Below, piece after piece: positions 45,241 through 56,515 of a stretch of 64,000 nucleotides of DNA. Both the position numbers and the translations under genes were made by a program. Below the pieces are notes generated by a model. It was given only the letters and a program-made list of their open reading frames with translations, ran no database searches and was not told where the DNA came from. This stretch comes from Procambarus clarkii. Taxonomy: Eukaryota; Arthropoda; Malacostraca; Decapoda; Cambaridae. The stretch covers positions 12,275,215 through 12,339,214 of the forward strand of contig NC_091217.1 in NCBI RefSeq assembly GCF_040958095.1, in the 5' to 3' direction. Position 1 is the first letter of the stretch; the number at the start of each line of letters is the position of its first letter.

Positions 45241-45830
45241 GCTTAGTGACTCCTGTGATACTCTCCTGGCTTAATGTGTCCTGTGTTACTCTCCTGGCTT
45301 AGTGACTCCTGTGTTACTCTCCTGGCTTAGTGACTCCTGTGTTACTCTCCTGGCTTAGTGACTCCTGTGATACTCTCCTGGCTTAGTGACTCCTGTGTTA
45401 CTCTCCTGGCTTAGTGACTCCTGTGTTACTCTCCTGGCTTAGTGACTCCTGTGTTACTCTCCTGGCTTAGTGACTCCTGTGTTACTCTCCTGGCTTAGTG
45501 ACTCCTGTGTTACTCTCCTGGCTTAGTGACTCCTGTGTTACTCTCCTGGCTTAGTGACTCCTGTGTTACTCTCCTGGCTTAGTGACTCCTGTGTTACTCT
45601 CCTGGCTTAGTGACTCCTGTGTTACTCTCCTGGCTTAGTGACTCCTGTGTTACTCTCCTGGCTTAGTGACTCCTGTGTTACTCTCCTGGCTTAGTGACTC
45701 CTGTGTTACTCTCCTGGCTTAGTGACTCCTGTGTTACTCTCCTGGCTTAGTGACTCCTGTGTTACTCTCCTGGCTTAGTGACTCCTGTGTTACTCTCCTG
45801 GCTTAGTGTGTCCTGTGTTTCTCTCCTGAT
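45241..45830 (+). repeat. 28-bp minisatellite, second block
   Basis: About 21 units of the same 28-bp repeat as 42788-43137, in the same orientation and phase across the insertion. Most units are identical, which suggests recent expansion. Confidence 0.95.
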
Positions 45831-46949
45831 AAACACATCACAACAAACACAAACATATTGAATAAAACAGGACACACTAAGTCAGCAGAATAACACAGGA
45901 ACAACAGAGTCCCAAACTCATTGTTGTACCCCAGTGAGTGGTGGAGTAGGATGGAGAGTCACACGACGTCCGTCTACCTGCCTACTGCCCATCCTCGTGA
46001 AGGATCCCCACTCTTCAGCACCGCCGTAGCACCTAATTCCCTGGTTCCCAACCAGTGGTTTGCGTCCCCCTTGGGGTCTTTTGAGTATTAGAAAATAAGG
46101 GTGTCCTCAAAAAAGGTTGAGAACCACTGACTAGTAGGGGGCCAACGACCTCACAAGATCTTGGACCACTGATTACTCCACCCACTAATACTTAATATTT
46201 ACACCTGCATTCAAGTGGGGCTTTAGTGTGTAGCCATCGGAACAAGGGGGAACTATGTATCCTTAATGACTTATTAGTAACTTACTATGTAATCCTTTAT
46301 CACATGTCATGCCCGCATGACACTGTGGGTTCTAACTGGTCTCCGGATTGTCCGTATGAACTCAACAGGAGTCCAATGCTTCAGACGCAGCCAGAATCAA
46401 AACAATAGCCTTCTCACCACTTTATTCCCAGTGTACAAATGTGTAAAGTGAGCTCTAGCTTAATCACGTATTCATCACAGGTAGAGAGGAGCAAGAAAAT
46501 ACTCATATAAATACATTTACTAAATAGTTTAATGACAAACATAATAAAAATATAAAGAGAACCTCAGTAAATTTAAGTTATTAACAGTGAGAGTGCAGTC
46601 TCAACACCTACTATCACAACTGGACTTCACCAGAATTTCGTTAGTCTGAACCTTGCTCAGAGAGCACAATAATCCTCATGAATAATCCACTAAATTACTT
46701 TGACAATACTAACAGAAAACAAGTAATAATAATTATACTTAAGTATAAAAATCACTTTTAAATGTAAATATAATTGCTGAAATCATCAGGCTGTTTGGCC
46801 TCTCCTGTGTCCTCTCTTCACTAGATAACTAAATGTATGTATCTATATAAGTAACTATGGGGGTAACCAGCATTGCCCGGGTCTGTCTCTCTGATAGCCC
46901 AGCGCTCGGTCCAGGGTCAGCCCACAGATCCAACCCGTCCTCGACTCGA
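45831..46949 (+). other. Receptor intron, no recognised gene
   Basis: Unassigned AT-rich intron sequence. A GAGAACCACTGACTAGTAGG-type segment at 46115 resembles a degraded transposon end, but I cannot support a call. Confidence 0.4.
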
Positions 46950-48660
46950 CATAATTTTTTACGTGCTGTTCATTCAAAACGGGAATTTTCTCAAATATAA
47001 ATATTATGATATATTAGCATATTGTTAGGTTAGGTGTTTAGGTTCTGTTGGCAATTATTTGTATTTGTAGTACGTGGGCATTTACAGCGTTGTGGTTCGA
47101 ACAAAATTCGTCAGTGAAGCACTTGTTCCGGAGGTGTTCGAACGAAATCAGTTGTGAGTCGTATGTAAACTGTTTTTCATTCATACACAGGGGGGTTTGG
47201 CGGGTGCATGGAATCACTTTTGGATTTTTGTTTAGAGGACGGGCTGGGAATTGGAGACCAAGGAGAGTGGATCAACCCAAAGAACGTCTACCGAAGCTGA
47301 GGTGGTGGCCCACAACAATTGAAGCACCCTCAGCCGAATCAACCAAGCATTTGACGAAGATGCTTGGTTGACCCAAGGACCTCTCTGAAGCCCGCGACTC
47401 TTTCTTCATCAGAAAAGAAGGTGACAATTGCAAACGAAGGAAAACGCCCATCAGGGCAAAACGAGCAGAAACCCCCCTACCTCCAGAAAAGGGCCCGAAG
47501 CTCGCCAACCCGACAACCGAAAACAAGTCGGCAAAAACACTGCCTTAAAAATGAATCCCTGAGCGAAGATGCAGACATGATCCTAGGGGAGCAGAGCAAC
47601 TCTAGCACCTAGTCCAGGAACCAAGACGCCTTAGGAGAAACATGAAGAGGCTGGAGGTAAAACGTGTTCGAGAAAACGTGCGGGAAAAAAGGCGACATTA
47701 AAAGACAACGAAATCGGCCCCGCCAGCGCCACACAAAAAGTGTTTTGTTCAAACTGATTCGGGGTCGTAAGAGTCATTAACCTAACAGGCAGCAGACCGT
47801 CCTCCAAAGACCTAAAAGTGATTCCGTGTACCCGCCAAACTTGTTTATGAATGAAAAACAGATTACGTACGACTCAACTGATTTCGTTCGAACTCTTCCG
47901 GAACAAGTGCTGCACTGACGAATTTTGTTCGAACCACAAAGCTGTAAATGCAGCCCGTCCTCCAAACAAAGATCCAAAAGTGATTCCATGCACCCGCCAA
48001 ACCCCCTCTTTATGAATGAAAAGCGGTTTACACACGACTCACAACTGCTGACATTCGAACATATCCGGAACAAGTGCTTCACTGACGAATTTTGTTCGAA
48101 CCACAACGCTATAAATGCTTCACCCACGTACTACAAATACAAATAATCGCCAACAGAACCCAACCACCTAACCTAACCTATGCCTATATATGCACAAAAT
48201 GCTTATATATCATAATATTAATTTATATTTGAGAAAATTCCCGTTTTGAATGAACAGCATGTTAAAATTTATTAATGCGTCTGTGGAGTTGACCGCTGGA
48301 TGTAATGGACTTGAGTCGAGAACGGGTTGGTAAATGTTGCCCGGCCTCCAAACAAAGACCCAAAAGTGATTCCATGCACCCGCCAAACTCCCTATTTATG
48401 AATGAAAAACTGTTGACACACGACTCACAACTGATTTCGTTCGAACACTTCCGGAACAAGTGCTTCACTGACGAATTTTATTCAAACCACAACGCTGTAA
48501 ATGCTTCACCCCACGTACTACAAATACAAATAATCACCAACAGAACCTAAACACCTAACCTAACAATATATGCTAATATCTTATAATATTAATTTCTATT
48601 TGAGAAAATTTCCGTTTTGAATGAACAGCATGTTAAAATTTATGAATGCATCTTTGGGGG
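46950..48660. repeat. Cluster of inverted and tandem repeat units
   Basis: A unit of roughly 300 bp with the markers ACTGACGAATTTTGTTCGAA, CATGCACCCGCCAAA and CGTACTACAAATACAAATAA occurs in one orientation at about 47800-47955, 47955-48270 and 48335-48640, and as its reverse complement at 46975-47260. The ends contain AACCTAACC stretches and TTTTGAATGAACAGCATGTT. Open frames across the units repeat one another, but they look like repeat shadows rather than genes. Confidence 0.7.
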
Positions 48661-49440
48661 TCGACCGCTGGATGTAATGGACATGAGTAGAGGACGGGCT
48701 GCGGGTTGCAGGCAGCACGGCGAGGCAGAAAGAAGGATCGTGGCCATGTAGCAAAGGTGATGAATAGCCTTCAAACTCGCCAAAGGCGAGAGCGGGCTCG
48801 ATGGGCCCGACGTGCTTGCATAATTGACCTCACCAGTCGAATCCACAGCGAAGAATACAGACCCTTGTATTCCTTGCTGGGGAATACCATGACCTGCCGG
48901 TAAAATGCCAGACAGGTACTCCCAGGCACTGGTGACGCTCGCCGAAGAAAACGGGAACCACAGTCACCTCCACTACCTGTGTTGCAAAATGGCGCCCGTG
49001 GACTGGCCTGCAGTGTAGCAATGCGCGCAAGCCCAGAGTGCACACCACACAACCTAATGAACGCCCCCAAAGGGTCTAAATAGAGATTGATGATTGAATG
49101 ATGAAGATTCAGCCACCCAAGAGGTGGCACGGGCACGAGTAGCCCGTAAGTGGTATATTTTTTGGAGTGTGATCTTTGTTGTGAAAGGACCAAAGATCAC
49201 AGAGGTCGGACGACTGTTATACCCAGGTCAGAGCACTCCACCTCGGTGGCCTGGCCTCGAAAGGGCGAATCCGTGAACACACCAGATAATGAACTGCGTT
49301 AATGCAGAGGTAGTGCTCATAACAGACGCCCAGGGCAGTACCCTCTGAGCACATGCAATTCTGAGCACAAAAATAAACAAAAAGGCAGAAAACACTCACG
49401 TGAAGCAATACTATAATGGAACGCATTCACAGTCAAAGAA
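48661..49440. other. Receptor intron with a hairpin SINE fragment
   Basis: 49085-49155 on the minus strand is a hairpin SINE (tail TTCATCATTCAATCATCAAT, then GCCACCTCTTGGGTGGC reversed, and the ACGGGC hairpin). The remainder is unassigned. Confidence 0.55.
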
Positions 49441-49972
49441 GGCCCCCCACCTGACGAGTCCTAGGATATCTGGTACTTAGAAGCTCTGAGACTTGCTGCA
49501 GGATGATGCAGCAGAAGAGCTCTAGACGTCTAGAGCGCTGCTCTTCACTACTGATTTGTGGGCGGCGGGCCGACGCTGGACTGAGTGCAGTGCTGCCTGG
49601 CGGCGGCATTTAGTACCATAGAGTTCTAGCTATTTGTTTATTTTCTCTGGTTATTTTGTAGTATTTGGGGATTTAATTGACATTTTAGTTGTTTTTGAGG
49701 TTATTGACCCTAACAGTTGTTTGTTAAGCTTCGCTGACTTTCCTGGTGAAATGGCAGATGTCAGTGTAGCTTGTTCTCTGCGCCTTACGAGATGGGGCCA
49801 GGTTTTGACTCTGATCCCCTGGTAGGCTAAATGAACTCGTGCAACTGATGTAGATTGGCACAATCTCAGCCGCAGCCCCAACGGAGGGGGGGGGGGGGGT
49901 GGAGGCTCCCCCAGAAACCTAATATTTGGTAAGTGTTTGATCTTTCATTCTTGTTTTTTGTATACTTGCCAG
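49441..49972. other. Receptor intron before the third visible exon
   Basis: 49760-49830 resembles the edge of the DIRS-like arm at 245-300 (GGGGCCAGGTTTTGACTC then CCCCTGGTAGGC). A poly-G run lies at 49886-49899. The branch/acceptor region TTTTTTGTATACTTGCCAG precedes the exon. Confidence 0.4.
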
Positions 49973-50131
49973 GAGGTGGATATGTCGGGTGGGGTGTTCA
50001 CTCAGACTGTGCCCCGTGGCAAGGTTATAGACTTCAGCTTACCTCTCTACGTCAGTGACCTGGCCATTGGCTACATGCGGCCCCAGCTGGAGCCAGACAT
50101 TGCTGGCTTTATCAAACCCTTCACCCTCTTG
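49973..50131 (+). CDS. Ionotropic receptor exon: end of S1 lobe
   Basis: The exon encodes EVDMSGGVFTQTVPRGKVID, FSLPLYVSDLAIGYMRP and DIAGFIKPFTLL. This is the S1 segment between the GxL motif and the first membrane span (pattern EVDM..G.F....R..VIDFS.P.Y). The arginine of VPRGKVIDFS aligns with the glutamate-binding arginine of glutamate receptors. It is exactly 53 codons, phase 0 at both ends, with acceptor ttgccag and donor TTG|gtcaga. The donor is weaker than consensus. Confidence 0.92.
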
Positions 50132-52557
50132 GTCAGAATAACTTTGTAATTTGTATTTCTCATTATCAATTTCTTTAATGAGTTCACGTTAATACAATAA
50201 CACTAGATTAGTGAATTCAGAAAATATTTAGGTATACATATTAGTCTGCATGTACACTACGACAACGCCATAGTTTAAAACAATATGTCTTTTGTCATGA
50301 AATATTGAAGTGGTAATGATATTCCTTATTTGAACCTAACCTAACCTATAGGAGAATGTCAAGTATTTATTTCTAGTGTACAACTTACCTTCTCATGTTA
50401 AGTACTGTCATCTATGAGATATGAACAGTTTTCATCTGTACATTGTATAGAATACAGAAAATAATATAAACCCGAATAAAATAAGTCTAACGTGTATGGG
50501 GTTTTCACTCTGGCTTCCTGTCCCTTGACACAATGAATTATTATAATTATTATTATATCACTACTCCAGCAGTCAACGAGTCCAGCATATTTATTACTAC
50601 ACCAGGCACATAAGGTACCATCTGGGAGGTCATATCCTTCAAGAGTCAAGTAGAAAGATCAGGGAGGTTGATATCACACCGAACCTGTCCCCATCATCTT
50701 CGCTATCATCAGCGGCATGTGCTAGATTGGCCAATATAAGAACTGCCTTTAGAAACTTGTGTAAGGAATCGTTGGGCACCTTTTATACCTCTTATGTCAG
50801 ACCAATCCTGGAGAATGCAGCTTCAGCCTGGAGTCCATACCTAGTTTAACACAAGACAAAGTTAGAGAAGATTCAGAGGTATGCCACCAGACTAGTCCCA
50901 GAACTGAGAGGTGAGAGTTACGATGAAAGTCTAAGGGAATTAAACCTCGCGTCCCTGGAAAACAGAATAATTAGTGGAGACATGATCATCACCTACAAAA
51001 TTCTCAGAGGAATTGAGTGGGTGAACAAAGAAACTATTTAGCATGGGCAGAACACGAACAAGGGGACACAGGTGGAAACTTAGTACCCAGATGTAAGAGG
51101 TCACAACACCAGCTAGCTTAAAAATGTGTGATGGAGAGTGCACACCGCTATTTTGTGATTTCTCTGAGTGCACAGGTTCAGTGCACCGAGGCTAAGTTCA
51201 TTATTATGAACCTTGGATGTACCTTAAGGGTATCTATGGATAGTGAATGTTATCAGCTGTCTGATAATACCACGGTGGCCGCCGAGGCATTCTTAAGGAA
51301 GATACAGCCGATGTAATGATATATTACAGTAGTAACTCTAAGGATGAAAATATCCAATTGCAGAGTCTGAGAGTATTCATGCGAGTCTGAGAGTTTTTCA
51401 TGCCCGAAACGCTTTGCGTAATAGTGGCTTTAGGCATTGTATGTACTAGCTCTATCTATAAGTCTACCAATCTTTGTAAAAATTTCTTGTATGTATGTAC
51501 CTTACCTAAATAAACATTTATTTATTTATTTATTTATTATTTTCTGGCTGCCGCCCAGGATTCGAAACCAGAATTCTTGATTGTGAGTCGAGAACGAACC
51601 CGACTATACTACTGGAACCCTCATATAAACTATAGTACTCTCTGGCTGCCTGTCCCATGACAGAGAGAATTATTATATAAATTATTATTTCAAACTTTGT
51701 CAGCACAAGCAGGAAGGCCCTTTGTTAGTGCGCAATGCTAACTAAATCCTTTGTAATAGTATAATTTTAATAGTATACTTATACTATGTAATAGTATAAT
51801 CTACATCAATTATGTAAGTAAACAAAAAATGTAACATATTTGTTTACTACAATGTCGGTGCTGACTGTAGAAGTTGAACAAATATAGGTTTACTTCGAAA
51901 TAAACTATTTTTTTAAGAATATACGATGAAAATAGGTGGCAGGTGAGGACCGATGTACCCTGAAAAGCCAGCGACGTGACTGGCTAAACCTGTAAGATGA
52001 GCAATGTTACCTTCTCTGATTGGCCAAACGAAAAGCCCTAGTGACATCTATCGAGACTTGAAAACTACTAGTTCACTTGAAAATGAACTACTTGAAAACT
52101 GCTAGTAACTGCATGCGAACACCTTCCTGAATCGCACGTACGGCTCTGCTTACCGAGTACTTAAGAACATTCGTAGCATACCTACTTACGAAGAAGTACA
52201 TGGCGCTTCGTGAATCTAGGTCCTGGGTTCCTTTGCAGAGTGCCAATCTCGAACCCAGGGTCGTAACACCTTTATACACATAATAATAATAATAATAATG
52301 ATATAATAATAATAATAATGATTTATTTAGGATTTACGTGGGGCAAGTTGTAGCAAGCAACCAAAACAATATGAAGCAAAGATGGTTACGACTGATGGTT
52401 AGATGTACTTAAGATGGTTTCAATGTAGATAGTGTGCAGTAAAGATGGTTACAGTAATGATGGTCCCGTGTAGTGAAGATGGTTACATGGTTTGGTTTTT
52501 TCAATTAACAGCAATAATAATAATAAATACACGCTATATAAATGTGGTATCTTATAG
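50132..52557 (+). other. Receptor intron with LINE fragments
   Basis: 50655-51110 on the plus strand is a decayed LINE C-terminus (RLANIRTAFRNLCKESL, then YATRLVPELRGESYDESLRE), related to the LINE at 52.8 kb but in the opposite orientation. 51385-51540 is a LINE 3' tail with CATGCCCGAAACGCTTTGCG and a (TTTA)n end. The rest is AT-rich and unassigned. Confidence 0.7.
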
Positions 52558-52652
52558 GTGTGGTTACTACTGCTGGTGGCTGTGGGGACGGTGATCATCT
52601 GTATATGGTTCTTCCAGTACCAACACGCTAGGCTCAGCACCGTCCCGTCACG
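52558..52652 (+). CDS. Ionotropic receptor exon: first membrane segment
   Basis: The exon encodes VWLLLLVAVGTVIICIWFF then QYQHARLSTVPS, one hydrophobic helix continuing the PFTLL of the previous exon. The PFxxxVW junction is typical of the M1 start of IRs. It is 95 bp, entered in phase 0 and left in phase 2 (CG|gtaagg; acceptor cttatag). The pore loop, M2, S2 and M3 must lie beyond the LINE-filled intron that follows, outside the window. Confidence 0.88.
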
Positions 52653-52807
52653 GTAAGGTCCTGTCCCCATCTAGTATTTAGTGTGTGTGTGTGTGTGTGT
52701 GTGTACTCACCTAATTGTACTCACCTAATTGTGCTTGCGGGGGTTGAGCTCTGGCTCTTTGGTCCCGCCTCTCAACCGTCAATCAACTGGTGTACAGATT
52801 CCTGAGC

Positions 52808-55800
52808 CTATTGGGCTCTATCATATCTACATTTGAAACTGTGAATGGAGTCAGCCTCCACCACATCACTTCCTAATGCATTCCATTTGCTAACTACTCT
52901 GACACTGAAAAAGTTCTTTCTAACGTCTCTGTGGCTCATTTGGGTACTCAGCTTCCACCTGTGTCCCCTTGTTCGCGTCCCACCAGTGTTGAAAAGTTCA
53001 TCCTTGTTTACCCGGTCGATTCCCCTGAGGATTTTGTAGGTTGTGATCATGTCCCCCCTTACTCTTCTGTCTTCCAGTGTCGTGAGGTGCATTTCCCGCA
53101 GCCTTTCCTCATAACTCATGCCTCTTAGTTCTGGGACTAGTCTAGTAGCATACCTTTGGACTTTTTCCAGCTTCGTCTTGTGCTTGACAAGGTACGGGCT
53201 CCATGCTGGGGCCGCATACTCCAGGATTGGTCTTACATATGTGGTGTACAAGATTCTGAATGATTCCTTACACAGGTTCCTGAACGCCGTTCTGATGTTA
53301 GCCAGCCTCGCATATGCCGCAGACGTTATTCTCTTTATGTGGGCTTCAGGAGACAGGTTTGGTGTGATATCAACTCCTAGATCTTTCTCTCTGTCTGTTT
53401 CATTAAGTACTTCATCTCCTATTCTGTATCCTGTGCCTGGCCTCCTGTTTCCACTGCCTAGTTTCATTACTTTGCATTTACTCGGGTTGAACCTCAACAG
53501 CCATTTGTTGGACCATTCACTCAGTCTATCCAGGTCATCTTGTAGCCTCCTACTATCATCCTCTGTTTCAATCCTCCTCATAATTTTTGCATCGTCGGCA
53601 AACATTGAGAGGAACGAATCTATACCCTCTGGGAGATCATTTACATATACCAGAAACAGTATAGGTCCAAGGACTGACCCCTGCGGGACTCCACTTGTGA
53701 CGTCTCGCCAATCTGAGACCTCACCCCTCACACAGACTCGTTGTCTCCTGTTGCTTAGGTATTCCTCTATCCACCGGAGTACCTTCCCTCTCACTCCAGC
53801 CTGCATCTCCAACTTTCGCACTAGCCTCTTGTGTGGCACTGTATCAAAGGCTTTCTGACAATCCAAAAATATGCAGTCTGCCCACCCTTCTCTTTCTTGC
53901 CTTATTTTTGTTGCCTGGTCGTAGAATTCAAGTAACCCTGTGAGGCAGGACCTGCCATCCCTGAACCCATGTTGATGCTGTGTTACAAAGTTCCTTCGCT
54001 CCAGATGCTCCACTAGTTTTTTTCGCACAATCTTCTCCATCAGCTTGCATGGTATGCAGGTTAGGGACACTGGCCTGTAGTTCAGTGCCTCCTGTCTATC
54101 CCCTTTCTTGTATATCGGGACTACGTTAGCTGCTTTCCAAATATCTGGCAGTTCCCCTGTTGCCAGTGATTTGTTATACACTATGGAGAGTGGTAGGCTC
54201 AGTTCTCTTGCTCCTTCCTTTAGAACCCAAGGGGAGATTCCATCTGGGCCTATAGCCTTCGTCACGTCCAACTCTAGTAAACACTTCCTTACTTCCCCAC
54301 TGGTAATCTCAAACTCTTCCAGTGGTTCCTGGTTAGCTATTCCCTCACTTACCTCTGGAATTTCTCCTTGTTCTAAGGTGAAGACCTCCTGGAATTTCTT
54401 ATTCAATTCCTCACACACTTCCTTGTCATTTGTAGTGAATCCTTCCGCCCCTATCCTTAATCTCATAACCTGTTCCTTTACTGTTGTTTTTCTCCTAATG
54501 TGGCTATGCAACAATTTAGGCTGAGTCTTTGCCTTGCTTGCGATGTCATTTTCGTATTGTCTTTCTGCCTCTCTTCTCATCCTGACATATTCATTCCTGG
54601 CATTCTGGTATCTTTCTCTGCTCTCCAGTGTCCTGTTATTCCTATAGTTTCTCCATGCCCTTTTACTTTGCTGCTTAGCTAGCCTACATCTTTGATTAAA
54701 CCATGGGTTTCTCATCTTCATTTCTCTGTTTTCCTTTTGGACTGGGACAAACTTGTTTGCTGCGTCCTTGCACTTCTGCGTGATGTAATCCATCATATCT
54801 TGGGCCGTCTTTCCCCTGAGCTCTGTTTCCCATGCTATATCTGTTAGGAATTTTCTTATCCCCTCATAGTTTCCCTTTCGGTATGCTAACCTTTTGGTTT
54901 CGGTATCCCTCCTCGAGTTCAATAACCCTTCTTCAATCAAGTACTCAAACACCAGTACACTGTGGTCGCTCATTCCTACTGGGTCCTCAAAACCGATTTC
55001 TCTTATGTCGGAGTCGTTCAGAGTGAAGACTAGGTCGAGTCTCGCTGGTTCGTCATTGCCTCTCATCCTTGTGGGTTCTCCGACATGCTGCGTTAAAAAG
55101 TTGCTTGTCACCACCTCCAATAGTTTGGCTCTCCACGTATCCTCGCCTCCATGCGGTTCCTTGTTCTCCCAGTCAATCTTTCCGTGATTGAAGTCGCCCA
55201 TGATGAGCAGGTGGGATCTATTTCTACAGGCAGCAGAGGCTGCCCTCTCAATTATAGTGTTAACTGCCTTGTTGTTGTTTTCATACTCTTGACTGGGTCT
55301 CCTGTCATTTGGTGGAGGGTTGTATATTACTGCTACTACTATTCTTGGTCCTCCCATTGTTATGGTGCCTGCTATGTAGTCTCTGAACTCCTCACAGCCC
55401 GGGATGGCCATCTCCTTAAAACTCCATTCCCTTCTCATGAGTAGGGCCACTCCGCCTCCTCCTCTACCTTCCCTCTCTTTCCTTATTACTGTATACTCCT
55501 GGGGAAACACGGCATTCGTTATGATTCCAGAGAGTTTTGTTTCAGTGAGTCCGATTACATCTGGGTTAACTTCTTGTGCTCTTTCCCTTAGTTCACTTGT
55601 CTTGCTTGTGATCCCATCTATGTTCGAGTACATCACCCTGAAACTGACTCTCTTCTGCTTCTTTTCTGGGGGGGACCTTTGGGATCTGGGGTGAGTGGGA
55701 GCTGGGGGGACCTGGCACGGGGGGATTGGTGGAGGAGGGAGGGCTTGGGGTGGTGGGGGAGAGGGGGAGGGTACAGGGGTTGGGTAAGAGGGGGAGGGTA

Positions 55801-56515
55801 CAGGGGGTGGATAAGAGGGGGAGGGTACAGGGGGTGGATAAGAGGGGGAGGGTACAGGGGGTGGGTAAGAGAGGGAGGGTTGGGGAAGCATGGGGGGAGG
55901 AGAGGCTGTGGGGGATAGGGGAGATGGGGGGGCTTGGGGGGAGAGAAAAGGGTGGAGGGCTTGGGGGGCGTGGGGGAAAAGGGAGGGCTGAGGTGGGTGA
56001 GGAAGAGGGGAGGGTTTAGGGGAGTGGGGGAGAGGGGAAGACTTAGGTGGGGTGGGGGAGAGTGGGGGGCTTAGGGGGGAGGGGGAGAAGGGAGGGCATG
56101 GGGGTGGGAGAGACGGGAAGGCATGTGGGAGAAGGGAGGGCATGGGGGATGGGGGGGAAGGGAGGTCCTGGGGAGAGGGGTGAGGGGAAGAAGGGGGGTG
56201 AGTGGGGGGAGGGGGGTGGGTGGGGGGAGGGTGCCCTAGGTGGGTACTTAGTGGGGGGCTGACAGGGGATGGGGCAGGTTGGGTGTCTGTTGGGTAGAAT
56301 TTGGGGGTGGTGCCCCAATCCCTGTGGCTGTTGCACTGTTTGAGGAGGGTTCTCCACTTCCCTCTGGGATTGTAGGGTTCTGGGTTGTGGTACTCTGATT
56401 TCCTTCTCTCTCCCTGCGCTCCTTCCTCGCGTCTGCTGTCCGTATTCTCTCTTCCCTTGTCATATCCCTCTGCAGGAATATTTTCTTGAACTTCTCTACA
56501 CCTTTTAGACAACAC
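52808..56515 (-). CDS. LINE ORF2: endonuclease and reverse transcriptase
   Basis: The frame is open for 1,235 codons. After a long proline-rich stretch, it has an endonuclease (FRVMYSNIDGITSKTSE, VIGLTETKLSG, LLIMGDFNHGKIDWE, GMSDHSVLVFEY) and a reverse transcriptase (NYRPVSLTCIPCKLMEK, HQHGFRDGRSCLTGLL, FLDCQKAFDTVPHKR, GVPQGSVLGPILFLVYVND, MFADDAKIMRR). All catalytic blocks are kept and no stop interrupts them, so the protein could be functional. The opening codon is GTG and the first 70 or so residues overlap the ORF1 frame, so they are probably not translated in this frame. Confidence 0.88.
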   Translation of the reverse strand: MLSKRCREVQENIPAEGYDKGRENTDSRREEGAQGERRKSEYHNPEPYNPRGKWRTLLKQCNSHRDWGTTPKFYPTDTQPAPSPVSPPLSTHLGHPPPTHPPPPTHPPSSPHPSPQDLPSPPSPMPSLLPHAFPSLPPPCPPFSPSPLSPPLSPTPPKSSPLPHSPKPSPLPHPPQPSLFPHAPQALHPFLSPQAPPSPLSPTASPPPMLPQPSLSYPPPVPSPSYPPPVPSPSYPPPVPSPSYPTPVPSPSPPPPQALPPPPIPPCQVPPAPTHPRSQRSPPEKKQKRVSFRVMYSNIDGITSKTSELRERAQEVNPDVIGLTETKLSGIITNAVFPQEYTVIRKEREGRGGGGVALLMRREWSFKEMAIPGCEEFRDYIAGTITMGGPRIVVAVIYNPPPNDRRPSQEYENNNKAVNTIIERAASAACRNRSHLLIMGDFNHGKIDWENKEPHGGEDTWRAKLLEVVTSNFLTQHVGEPTRMRGNDEPARLDLVFTLNDSDIREIGFEDPVGMSDHSVLVFEYLIEEGLLNSRRDTETKRLAYRKGNYEGIRKFLTDIAWETELRGKTAQDMMDYITQKCKDAANKFVPVQKENREMKMRNPWFNQRCRLAKQQSKRAWRNYRNNRTLESRERYQNARNEYVRMRREAERQYENDIASKAKTQPKLLHSHIRRKTTVKEQVMRLRIGAEGFTTNDKEVCEELNKKFQEVFTLEQGEIPEVSEGIANQEPLEEFEITSGEVRKCLLELDVTKAIGPDGISPWVLKEGARELSLPLSIVYNKSLATGELPDIWKAANVVPIYKKGDRQEALNYRPVSLTCIPCKLMEKIVRKKLVEHLERRNFVTQHQHGFRDGRSCLTGLLEFYDQATKIRQEREGWADCIFLDCQKAFDTVPHKRLVRKLEMQAGVRGKVLRWIEEYLSNRRQRVCVRGEVSDWRDVTSGVPQGSVLGPILFLVYVNDLPEGIDSFLSMFADDAKIMRRIETEDDSRRLQDDLDRLSEWSNKWLLRFNPSKCKVMKLGSGNRRPGTGYRIGDEVLNETDREKDLGVDITPNLSPEAHIKRITSAAYARLANIRTAFRNLCKESFRILYTTYVRPILEYAAPAWSPYLVKHKTKLEKVQRYATRLVPELRGMSYEERLREMHLTTLEDRRVRGDMITTYKILRGIDRVNKDELFNTGGTRTRGHRWKLSTQMSHRDVRKNFFSVRVVSKWNALGSDVVEADSIHSFKCRYDRAQ
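55680..56250 (+). repeat. G-rich tract (proline linker on the other strand)
   Basis: The plus strand is dominated by GGGGGAGGGT-type repeats, including near copies of GTACAGGGGGTGGATAAGAG at about 55790-55880. On the minus strand this encodes Pro-rich repeats (PSYPPPVPS). Runs of three or more G occur dozens of times. Confidence 0.85.

Noticed and set aside
42788-45830. CRISPR-like array
   Set aside because: The units are directly adjacent 28-bp repeats without spacers, in an animal intron; it is a minisatellite.
47777-48127. A 116-residue repeated protein on the minus strand
   Set aside because: The similarity between its halves comes from DNA repeat units that are also present in reverse orientation; there is no start context or known domain.
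53118-53858. 246-residue plus-strand open frame
   Set aside because: It is the complement of the conserved LINE reverse transcriptase on the minus strand and has no domain of its own.
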